NCBI GenBank assembly: GCA_000733355.1
Contig: JNVV01000012.1
Coordinates: 474,169-505,452, forward strand
Source: Falciphora oryzae
Lineage: Eukaryota; Ascomycota; Sordariomycetes; Magnaporthales; Magnaporthaceae
DNA: 31,284 bases
Reading direction: 5' to 3'
Shown: piece by piece, positions 1 through 8,956 of the stretch
Layout: each line of letters opens with the position of its first letter
Position numbering within the stretch: the stretch's first letter is position 1
Program-made: the position numbers and the translations under genes
The notes under the pieces: generated by a model
What the model was told of the DNA's origin: nothing
The model's input: only the letters and a program-made list of their open reading frames with translations
Database searches by the model: none

Positions 1-1690
1 TGAGAGTATATTTAACGTCGTTATAGTCGGGATCTACCAGTCCCTGCCTCCCAGGGGGCATACGACGTGCTAGCGCTACCTAAGCTTGACACTAGGCTAT
101 ATGTTGCTATCGAGGCGGCTAACAAATCAAACCAAGGGGCAAGCCCAAGGCACACGGAGTTCGGGCCGCATTCCGGCGCTCCTTGTTGGTGAGCGGGCAA
201 TCGGCAAAAGGGGCGAATAAACGCCGGGGCGCTGTAAGCGCTGCTGTTGGTGGTAGTGAAAGCTGTCGGCCGGCAGAGTGCCGGAAAAAGAGTGAGGCCG
301 GGTGTGGCGGGAGGGATCGCAATAAACCCCCCCTGGGCCCGGCCGGAGGTGCAGGGGACTAACGAGCCTACTGTTGGTCCAAATAGTACAAAGGAAAAGT
401 GAAGAGGGCAGAGGGAAAAGGAAAATAGGTTATATGCGGGCTATTTAAGCCCTGTTACTATCGCCCAGCGAAAGTGTAATAGTTGGTAGCTTCGACGAAC
501 GAAGCAAAAAGGAAAGGCTTTTGCAATAGCTGTTTCCAATATCCGGGCCTATCAAAGGCCGGGGAGGGGTCCGTTGTGGGCCACTTGTTTTCTGCCGCCC
601 TAGCCAGCCTGCAGTATACAGGGTGGGAAGGGGACTTGTTTCTTCCGCAACGGCACGGGTTGTCGTTTTCGTGCTGGAACTTTCGGTGGTACCAGTCGAA
701 GTCCCCGTGCCCCGTGCGTGCGGCTATTAGCCGCTGTAACACCTTCCGGTGCAGCTGCAAAGCCTTAGGTGCGGGCCGTGGTACCGGCGGGAGGCCTATA
801 GCCTTATACCGGTCCGGGAGGTTGTTTTCGAACCAGGTGGTTCGGGCGTCACGGGCTATTTTTCGGGCTGCAGCTTTTACCCCGGCTACCGTTGGTTTGA
901 AATGTTGGGGTATCGGCAAAGCCGATCCCAACTTTGCTTCGGCATCGGCCTCTTCGTTCCCGGGGATTCCCGTATGGCCCGGGGACCAACGGACATGTAC
1001 CCGGTATTTATCCATAAAGTAATGGACTTTTTTAAAGGCCCCTTGTGAGCTGTCGGGGGCCGTGCTTAAAAAGCCGTTAGCCGCCGAAGTGTTATCGAGG
1101 CACAGGTGGAAGGTGCAGTTACGGAAGCTCCAAACGGCTTTACGGAGGCCCATCCGGCCCCCTTCCGCTTCGCCGTCGAATACTTCCGCCGGGTGCGCCA
1201 GCCGGCCGTGTCCGGAAAGTTTGCGTTGGCCGGCTTGGTGAATTACCCAGCCGTAACCCACTGCCCCGTTTTCCGCTTTGGACCCGTCGCTATATACTAT
1301 AACGTCGGTAGGGGGAAGGGTGCGAAGCCACGCCATAAATGCTTTAGCGGCTGCTTGCTTTTCTTGTGTGGCCACCGTAAGCCCCGTATATCTATAAGGG
1401 AGGTAAGCCGGACGGGTGCACGCCGGAAGAAGTCCGGCCGTCCTTTGCAGCGAGGTCGTAAGCCTGCCGGGCAGGCCTGCCCTAGGCCCCCGGGCGTTGA
1501 AAATCGGCTTGGCCGCTGCGGCCAGGGGGTATATTGCTATCGGAGCATTTGCGTGGTTGGGTGTTTAGGAAATAGCATGTGGGCACGACCTAGCGCGCTG
1601 CCTTTTTGGCTTCCTTTTTTTTCTCTTTTCGGGGTTGCCCTCTTTTTGAATTCACTTTTATCTCCTTTGCTTAGCCTTTTACGGTAGGAA
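1..1690 (-). mobile_element. 5'-truncated Tad-like LINE (non-LTR retrotransposon), 3' end only
   Basis: The minus strand carries the terminal RNase H region of a Tad-type LINE (ORF 1564-458), followed by about 450 bases of non-coding 3' tail running off the left edge. No reverse transcriptase or endonuclease coding is recognisable up to the neighbouring gene at 2062. The copy is therefore truncated at its 5' side somewhere between 1565 and about 1700, as is usual for target-primed insertion. A lysine-rich, A-rich stretch (minus strand, about 1590-1690) lies just upstream of the ORF and could be element or flank. The right boundary is approximate. I found no target-site duplication, and the left end is outside the window. 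Confidence 0.8.
458..1564 (-). pseudogene. LINE ORF2 remnant: RNase H domain with C-terminal Cys/His knuckle
   Basis: In an active element this domain removes the RNA strand during reverse transcription. The frame opens just after a TAA at 1565-1567 and has no proper start. Counting from the valine at 1375, the RNase H acidic residues are all present: D30 in VYSDGSK, E69 in DGEAEG, D94 in CLDNTSA and D144 in GNEEADAEA, plus the conserved H134 of the SPGHTGIPGN loop. A C-x-C-G...H...C cluster near the C-terminus (CRCGRNKSPSHPVYC) resembles the zinc knuckle that ends many fungal Tad ORF2 proteins. The domain is intact but cut off from its polymerase, so it is a dead fragment. The family call is strong; the exact clade (Tad1) is an inference from the RNase H position and motif set. 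Confidence 0.82.
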
Positions 1691-1699
1691 CCGGATTTG

Positions 1700-2061
1700 C
1701 TTTAAACTACGTACGAGTACCCCTGGTAGTGAAGCGTTTTTTTATAGCATCATTTCAAATGCGCGTATCCTCCATACAGCACGGCTTTACAGTCACGTTA
1801 CAGCAGCTGCAAGTAGCTTAGGCAACAGCCTAGGACGGTGGTGTGCGCTCAGGGGCACGGAAGCCTCGTTGCTCGGCATTGGACGCTTCCAAGGAAAATT
1901 TTCCATTGCGGTGATGTATGTTAACTGCTCCTCCTTTTGCTGGTTCCCTTCTTCTTTGTTGATTTGTGGTATCCATTATCTCAAGACCCTCTCTCCGAAG
2001 GCCACTGGGCCAGTCCGCATCATCTGTACTTGTTTATGGGATTGGTCCGCACGGTATCTGT
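1700..2061. other. Intergenic, no gene seen
   Basis: This stretch separates the LINE remnant from the 3' end of the Hsp70-like gene. Translating the minus strand shows no continuation of the LINE ORF2, and I see no RNA gene or clear repeat here. Confidence 0.5.
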
Positions 2062-4327
2062 TCAACGGTGCTCCCAAGACCCCTCGCCCATCTTAGCCCC
2101 TGTCCCCTCCTCATTCCACAGGGCAGCGACACGCTTCTTGTCTGAGATGCGCTGTCCGTCAACCTGCAGCTCAAATTCGAGATCAGCAGGGCCAACCATG
2201 ATGAGAATGTCGAACTTGCATTCGAAAAACTTTTTTCCTTCCTTGAAAAACGTTTTCCAGTTCTTCTTGACCTTCGTTTCGCTCACGGCGCTGTCGACAC
2301 CCGCGAAGCTGCCCACAAGGTCGCAGACCTTTTCCGCTCGTCTACACGTCTTGCTCGTGGGTAGCGCGCCGGGACCGGTATACCGAACTACCTCAACCGT
2401 CCACTTTTGTTCGGGATTGTCCTCCAGTGGCATGGTGAGGTTGTGGGTGAGGGTCTCGTCAGGGCCGATGCTCTGGCCCTGCATCACGGTGTAGCCGACG
2501 ATGTTAGCGGGTTGCATATACGAGAACAACACATAGCCGGTCGAACTGGCCCGTCTTTCTCTACTCACCTCCGTGATCAACCAGTTGATCTGGTTCAGCG
2601 CCCACTCTATCTTCTTGTTGCGAATGTCGGGGACTATCTTCTCCCCTCTTGGGTGACTCCTCGAGTTGTAGAGCTCTTTGACCACGACCCCATATGACGC
2701 CCGCGCGATACGCCTGGTTAGTACCGGGGTGCCCCCCGCCCGCATCGCTTGCTGCTTGTTAAGCAGTAGGCCGCGAGCGACGACCAGCTGCGGCTCGGCG
2801 CACGGGAGAATCTGTGCTCCCCGCGCTCGGGGGTGCGGGGAGTCTCCGAAATGACGCTCCAGTTCGGTCCGCACGTACTCGGAACCGCCCAGCCCTCCCG
2901 AGAGGATGATGTATTTCTGTGGCCATCGTAGAGGTTAGCATTTCTTAGACGGCAAGACAGTGGAGTTTCCACACAGAATGACCCGAGCATTAAGCCTCCA
3001 AAGGGAGGTGGACAGGGTGGCGCTGACAATATTGATGTCACTCCACTCCTCTTTCGTGTCTAGCACGTCTAGTTGCTCCTTGGCTTTGGTGATGATGCTG
3101 GCGAGGGGCGACTTGAAAAGCGATTTCATTTCGTCTCTGGAGCGGCCGTGTCAGCTTTTGTTATCCTAGGCTCTCCTCGCTTTTCCCTCGTCTTTCATCA
3201 AGAGTCTGGGTTGCAGGTCCACTTACTCAGAAAACCGCATGTTGCCATGAACGAGATTCAGCTCGGGCAGGCTGGCATCGCTGCCGACATCCTCGACTCG
3301 GACCGGGTACGGATCCTGCTACTCTTCACACCCGAACCCATGTCTGACGACCTTAAAACCGGTCGAACGCGCCATCCGAGCTGCGCAGTCGGGCTTTAAG
3401 CCAGGCACCACGCTGATGTCCCTACACGCGTCGATGCGTGACTGGACCAGTTCCGTGAAGTCGGCGTCTATCCGGATAGAGCCGTTGCCGACACCGCGCA
3501 CGGCCGCCACCTGCTCAATCTGTGGGCAGTCTCCTTCCAAGGATGCAACCTTGGTTAAGGCAAGATCGGTGGTGCCCCCGCCGGCATCGATGCATAGGAA
3601 CACGTCGCCTGGGCTGAAAGGGACCGTGCTGTCCTTAAGCACCGTCACCGCCGCCGCCTCGGCCTCGGTCAGGTCGACAAGGGCTGAGTGGCCCGGGCTC
3701 TCGAATCCGGCCATTGTGATGCAGGTCTTGAAGTAGCTGATGATGACGGGTGTCGCCCACGTCGTCGGCACACTGAAGAGGAACTGGATCGACAGGTCGG
3801 CCCATAACCTCCCTGGAGACCCCAACCCGTTATGCTTCGTGGTGGAATTCTTGATGTGGCCGTACACGCGGCGCAGGTAGTCAGCCGCGATGTTGAGGGC
3901 GTCGTCGTGCGTCTTCGGCGCTCTCGTCTTGGCTATGGCTTTGTACTGGTTGCCGGCCTGGTACTCCTCGAGCGCCTGGCGCTAGATGAAGAGCTTGAAG
4001 AACGACCATGGAGGGCCCTCGCCGGGCTCCGCGGGGCGCTCGCAGCCGAACCCCCACGACGACACCTCCCCTTGGGCATTGTACCGGATCAGGCTCGGGA
4101 CCTTGTGCTCCCCCTTCGGGCCAGATGGCCAATCTCGAATGATCTGAATCGGCGCGTGAGGCCGGGTGATGGGGCAAGCCCAGGCCACCGCTGTGAGGGC
4201 ATCAGTCAGATGAGAGACACAAAGAAGAAGGGAATCTCCAGTTTCGGGGTACTCCGGAAACCATACCTGTGCAGGTTGTGCCAAAGTCCACGCCCACTAT
4301 AATATCCGGAGCGTCTGGGGCCGTCAT
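2062..4327 (-). pseudogene. Divergent fungal Hsp70-like ATPase, two in-frame TAG codons
   Basis: Hsp70/actin-fold protein of the expanded, non-canonical fungal group; role unknown. Model: exons 4327-4267, 4190-3227, 3136-3028 and 2916-2062; introns of 76, 90 and 111 nt with CTGAC, GCTGAC and GCTAAC branch sites. The total is 663 codons with all phases matching. Visible motifs: phosphate-1 loop VGVDFGTT (residues 11-18), SVPTTW, LTEAEAAAV, phosphate-2 loop CIDAGGGTTDLAL, and adenosine loop IILSGGLGGSEYV at the start of exon 4. The C-terminal part is unlike the DnaK substrate domain, as usual in this group. The frame is broken by TAG at 3984-3982 (after FFKLFI) and TAG at 3321-3319 (after GFGCEE), yet homologous-looking sequence continues in the same frame after each. 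Either CAG to TAG transitions or unrecognised splicing could explain them. I favour a recent pseudogene. The third donor (GTCAGC) is weak. Confidence 0.75.
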
Positions 4328-4909
4328 GGTGTGCGCGTCCTCGGCCGAATATCGCTTGGGTCTTGGGACCAAGGTGCAATGTGAGAATAAGACTGCCCGT
4401 GTATGGCTCGTTCGAGAAGCAGCTTCTTGTCCTTTCAGGAGTGCAAGATCTCTGGAGGCCTTTGCTAGGACGTCTTTAAATAGGTACAGGAGTCTACCTA
4501 CGACTCCTTCACACGGGCACCCCAGACTAAGGCAACGACCGAGTGCTCGGAGGCCGAAGACTTGGTAAGGCTCTGGCGACCCGCACAGGCGCCACGCTCC
4601 AAAAGATGCATCTGGGAGGCCAGCACATGTAGACAAACGCCCGGAAAATGAGGGGCGGTGTAACTTCCATGTAGTGGCACCCCAGAGGTGGTGGGCGCCG
4701 CGGCGCCATCAGCTGAAAAGGGAGCCGTTTTGGGGAGATTGCAAGAGGGTGGGTGATCTTAGAGCCCTCCTGCTGTGCCCCGATCAATTTCTGTTTTGTT
4801 GATATTCGACTTGGTGCCGACCTTCCGGTTTGATTCCTGCGCTTCTCAACATCACTCCCGTCTTTTGGAACCAACCTGGTTTTCTTCGGTCCAGCGAGCA
4901 CCACCAAAA
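4328..4909. promoter_or_regulatory. Shared divergent promoter region
   Basis: These 582 bases separate the start codons of two genes that point away from each other (Hsp70-like on minus, membrane protein on plus), so both promoters must lie here. No other gene is supported. The only motif I would single out is the heat-shock-element-like site at 4411-4425. Confidence 0.55.
4411..4425 (-). promoter_or_regulatory. Possible gapped heat-shock element
   Basis: TTCGAGAAGCAGCTTC contains TTCnnGAA followed by a further TTC after five bases, and GAAGCAGCTTC within it is a perfect inverted repeat. It lies about 85 bases upstream of the Hsp70-like start. Such gapped arrangements can bind Hsf1. A short match like this could be chance. 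Confidence 0.3.
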
Positions 4910-6191
4910 ATGTCATCTCCAGAACCTCCACCGCCCACGCCTCCCACGCCCGCGCCGCCTCCCCAGCAGGTCACCGCGACGCAGAACATCACAACGACTA
5001 TAACTCAGAGCTTCACGACTACTTCCCTATCAGTTACCACCACAACCTCCCTCTCATCCACCACCACGACCGCTGCTTCACCAGATGGACCCTTGCACGG
5101 TGTCAGTTCCGCAGAGGCATTGCCGTGTCCTGCATCGCGGCGGGCATTGCCATTGACATCTTCGCCGCCATCTTCCTCAACAAAAAGTGCAAACGTCGCC
5201 ACCCAGAGGCACCACAGCCCCACGAGGCGCCCCTTGGCAGCATCGCACCTGCCCCCCAGCAGGCGCTGCGCTCCCAGTGGGCGCACCACCGCCAGCATGG
5301 CCCCCAGCCTCCTTTCAATCTCGACTTCTTCCTTCTTGACCTGACGCCGGACTCAGACATCCTGTTCCAGCTGTCCTCGATGGACCTGCTGATCGAATCA
5401 CACGTTGACAAACACTACCACATGGACGCGGTCCCGGTGAGTCAACACGGGCCAGTGGACAAGGCCCTGCGGCAACTGGGTTTTCAAGCAGAGGCTCCGC
5501 CCTCCTCACCCAGACACATAGGCCCCATGCTGCTGGACCCACGCACCAGGAGGCCCGCGTTGAGGCACGTACTCTCTTTCATGCTGTTTTCGAGCATCGA
5601 CCTGGACAGCGCCCGCCGCCGGCCGTCCATGCCATCGATCCTTCCGCCGCCCGTTGTGGACTTTGTACGAGCAAGCAGCCAGCCCGCGACCCCTCAAATA
5701 GGAGATCCTGAAGGTATGTGACACAACAAGGCAGGAAAGGCCATGGAGGGGAAATGAAGCGAGAGCGCGCGTTTGCTAACAGATGTTACACGACACAAGC
5801 AAACGCCTGGGCAAGCAACCAATGGAGAGTGCTCTCCGCCTACCTCCTGCATCCCAAGAGGAGCAATCGGTCCGCCCTGGCGCCGGCCGAGGCCGCCGTG
5901 GCGCCCTTAGTCCAAGCCCTCGTGGAGGCGATCAACAGCGTCCTCGCCCCATTGGCCAGGCCAGGTCAGGCCGAGCATCTGCGAACTGTAGCCAAGAAGA
6001 CCGCCAAGCTTGGCTACATTCTCTTCTCGCAGCCTAGTGAATGGAGATTTGAGCACACGGTCGAGCCGAATCGTGGCGGTGGCGGACGAGAGGTTGTGGT
6101 GTGCGCCGGTCTGAGCAAGCTGTCCTACCTGGACGGCGACGCGACCCCATCTGCGAGTCTCGTAGCCAAGCCCAATGCCGTCCCAGTCTGA
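4910..6191 (+). pseudogene. Thr-rich single-pass membrane protein, frameshifted
   Basis: Unrecognised fungal membrane protein. Exon 1 is 4910-5713 and exon 2 is 5800-6191. The 86-nt intron has a GTATGT donor, a GCTAAC branch and an AAG acceptor. The start ATG has a good context (CCAAAAATGTC). The N-terminus is proline-rich (about residues 5-18), then a Thr/Ser-rich ectodomain (about 22-58). A transmembrane segment follows (GIAVSCIAAGIAIDIFAAIF), then a basic stop-transfer NKKCKRR and a cytoplasmic part of about 300 residues containing IESHVDKHYH, WRVLSAYLL and REVVVCAGLSKLS. The Thr-rich part is in one frame and the membrane segment in another. The switch falls between about 5060 and 5116 and amounts to one missing base; adding one gives 398 codons. 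No splice signals bridge it. It may be a true lesion or a sequencing error. No enzyme motif is seen. Confidence 0.6.
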
Positions 6192-7089
6192 TTGGTTGGG
6201 GCTCTTTTTTTAACGAGCCGTGGTCGGCACCGCCCGTTGTTGGCACGCCAGGATCCCCCAGCATTGCATGCGGCTGATACTCAGTGTCCAATGGCCGCCG
6301 CGCTATAAACATGCGTCTTTGTAATCTACATATCCAGCACCCGGGATACCGAAAGTAGTAACTCCCGGGCATTAACATGCCCACCATATGATAGGGCAGC
6401 GTTGCCCCAATTCCATTTCCTGCTATTCTTGGTCGGTCACATTTGTTGGTCCGGTCTAGCCAAAGCCTCTACTTGGCGGACACCTAGTTCCGGGGCGGGC
6501 ATACCGGTACCCGTCCAGCCATTGGGCAGTGATGAGGGAGGGGCAAGGGATATGCCCAGGGACGTCTCGGGTCTGTGCAGGAATAGCTCGCATCATTAGC
6601 CGCTTGTGCAACGAGTCTTACCCAACGCCAACGAATCCCATTCTCGAGTGTTTGCTGCGTCCGAGTGTTTGGGGTGCCACAGCCAGCGGCTTGGGACGCT
6701 GGGTCGCAGCAGACAGATGGGCGAGGGGGAAACAGGGCGCCGGCGACAGCCCGGAGCCGGCCTCTTGTTTCTGTTGACATGGAACAGCGTCGTGGCGCGG
6801 TGACCCAAGGAACTACATTGGCGCCCTCAGGGGCAGCCTGTGAGTCTACCCTGCTCTAGACGTCATGGCACATACATACTATGACCCCTCCTGAGGAAAG
6901 CTGCCATGCCCACAGGGAGTCACTTGCTCCGTTGGATCGTTTCTCTTCCCAACATTGACCGACAATCGAACTATCCATCCTATAAATCATCCATTAAATC
7001 GCCCTCGCCAGTCTATAGGCCACCGAAAATTGGCCTGATCTCATTCAAACCATTCAGCAGTGTCAAACAAGCCCCTGGGCCGGGACAGT
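6192..7089. other. Intergenic, no gene seen
   Basis: About 900 bases between the membrane-protein gene and the orphan gene. Short open frames exist on both strands, but none has a good start context, splice sites or recognisable protein. The right end serves as promoter for the orphan gene. Confidence 0.5.
6981..6988 (+). promoter_or_regulatory. TATA-like element of the orphan gene
   Basis: TATAAATC lies 102 bases upstream of the ATG at 7090, a usual distance for a filamentous fungal promoter with a short leader. Confidence 0.4.
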
Positions 7090-8016
7090 ATGAGCGTGAA
7101 GGGCCGCGTGCTTTGGCAGATGGCCGATTCGGAAGAGTTCGAAGAAATCCTTCCCCTCCTCGACCGTCGCTATTTTCGTGTCCTCGCCGCCATCGGCCGC
7201 ATCGGCTCCATCTCCGGGGCCGCACTTGCGGAGAAGACACTTCTCGAAATCAGGAGACTCGCCGTCCCCAATGCCGGACTGGCACCGCCTAGCACAACTG
7301 GTAAGCAAGAACCCGACCACTCCCCATAGTTTTTATTTATCCCCCAGGGCAAGATGAAAATAATATCGACACTTTTCTAACAGCAGGCAGATGTCTTCTC
7401 CGGGCCAGAGCATTCCAGGTTGCAAATCGCCGACGATCCGCACGGTGGCTTTCCACCGACCTCCCGCCTCTCCTTGGACCAGCGTGTGCAGCGGCCCCAA
7501 AGCCTCATCGCCGGTCCTCCGTCCCCTCAGGACATATCATGCCTTTCGGCCCTCTTTTCGCCGGCGTCGTCCCCGCCACACTCACCCGCCGTCATCACCA
7601 AGACCACCACTATCACAACCACCATCAAGGCCACCACTACGACGGCCACCACAACCATCGCCGCCCCGCGGTCTGTGAATAGCAACTCGCTGGAGCACCG
7701 CGCCCAGAGCGAGCGCATCGTCATCATACAGAGCAACGAGGCGGCGGGCCTTGCTTCCCTCCGCGAACGCGCGCAGCTCTTGGTCCCCTCTCTGCCCAAC
7801 AAACCGAAACCTGCGGCGGCTGCTTCCTGCGGTCCTGATCCCACCCTCCCTGGAGAGGGACGGTCGGGTCTCGCTGCGCCATCAGTCGTTTTGGCCGTGG
7901 AGACCGTCTCCACGAGCGCGGCGGGACAGCCTCCTGTTTTGTCGCTCCCTCATCAGGATCTAGACAACCATGCTGTAGGAAGCGGATTGTACGAGGAGAT
8001 GGTGGTCGAAGTCTGA
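7090..8016 (+). CDS. Orphan two-exon protein with Thr/Ile tract, unknown function
   Basis: I do not recognise this protein. Exon 1 is 7090-7300 and exon 2 is 7391-8016, giving 278 aa. The 90-nt intron has a GTAAGC donor and a CTAAC close to the acceptor. Of the three AGs near 7383-7390, only the last keeps the long exon-2 frame. Residues 1-58 look like a folded, charged helical segment (EEFEEILPLLDRR, then a small hydrophobic stretch and EKTLLEIRR). Residues 70-138 are Pro/Ser-rich. Residues 139-160 are a striking Thr/Ile tract. Residues 170-205 are likely helical and the rest is low complexity, ending in YEEMVVEV. There is no signal peptide or membrane segment. The gene follows another with a Thr-rich tract in the same direction, but I see no real homology between them. 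The splice choice is the weakest part. Confidence 0.45.
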
Positions 8017-8956
8017 CATGCTATTGTTGGATGCCTAGCTAGGTCTTCGGCGCGGTGCTTTCTCTCTGCCACAGGCTTGTCACGGTTAGGTACAGTCTTC
8101 GGGGCTATTCTACATCTGCTTTATCCATCCACCGCGGCTTTTTGTGCCAGATATCAACTGTGGCAGGCGTTTGTTCATGTCATTTTGTATTGCAATGCCC
8201 CGTCCCAGCAACCAATAAGCGTTCCCTCGCCATTTGTGGAGACCTCGCAGCGATCTTACCAAGATCGCGTCCTTGGTGGCTTTGTAGCTTGAAGCGTCGT
8301 CACTGCAACACAGCCTCAAATGGGTCCTGGCTTCAGCTCGCTCGGCTGTGGATCCGAGACAGGATATCTAAGACATGGAAAATGCATTGCGGCCCGGCAC
8401 GCGTCATAGCATGGTACGTGGGATGACAGCAACCGCACGTCGAGCGGCCCAATGTTAGACCGCTCTTTATGCTGTAAGGGGAAAGCAGCGGAGTTTGGGT
8501 GGACTCGGACTTATGCCTGCCAAGTTCGATCCTTTTTGTGGCACCGACAACAGGCCTGATCTACTATCCTGACCTGGCTCTCGGCCACAACGGCAAGCCG
8601 ACAAGGTTGACAATGTGAACCGCTTCGCACTCTATAGTTTTTCTGGGGTAATTAGGAAGGTGGCACGTAATCCCTGCATTGGATTCTGTATCTTTGTATG
8701 GGCTGTGTCTAGGGCCGGCTCAGCTGAGGATCATGCTCCTACTGGAGGCCCTGCGCTAGTTGTCTTGGCATCAGCACATCGAACTGCGGCCTTGGCTCAT
8801 CGAGGACACCGAATTTACTATAAATGCCCACAATCTTCGCCTGTTAGCTACCGCGATGGCTTCCTTTGAGCCATCACGCCTCGGCCGTGTTTCTCGGCGA
8901 ACTCCCAGGTATTTCCAAAGCCTCGGTGGCTGTCCTACAACCTCAACAAGCCGACG
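8017..8956. other. Intergenic, promoter of the serine hydrolase gene
   Basis: No credible gene is visible in these 940 bases. A TATA-like element lies at 8819-8825. Short open frames on the plus strand lack supporting composition or splice signals. Confidence 0.5.
8819..8825 (+). promoter_or_regulatory. TATA-like element
   Basis: TATAAAT lies 132 bases upstream of the hydrolase ATG at 8957. Confidence 0.4.

Noticed and set aside
3297..3353. A mini-intron that would remove the second TAG of the Hsp70-like gene
   Set aside because: The only donor/acceptor pair around it spans about 36 bases, too short for a fungal spliceosomal intron.
6190..6220. Hairpin with T run after the membrane-protein stop (GGCTC...GAGCC) resembling a bacterial terminator
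   Set aside because: The window is clearly eukaryotic. The stem is five bases and the T run lies in the loop.
7527..7913. Minus-strand frame with a very hydrophobic valine-rich segment
   Set aside because: The valine run is the reverse complement of the ACC/ACT threonine codons of the orphan gene, not a real membrane protein.
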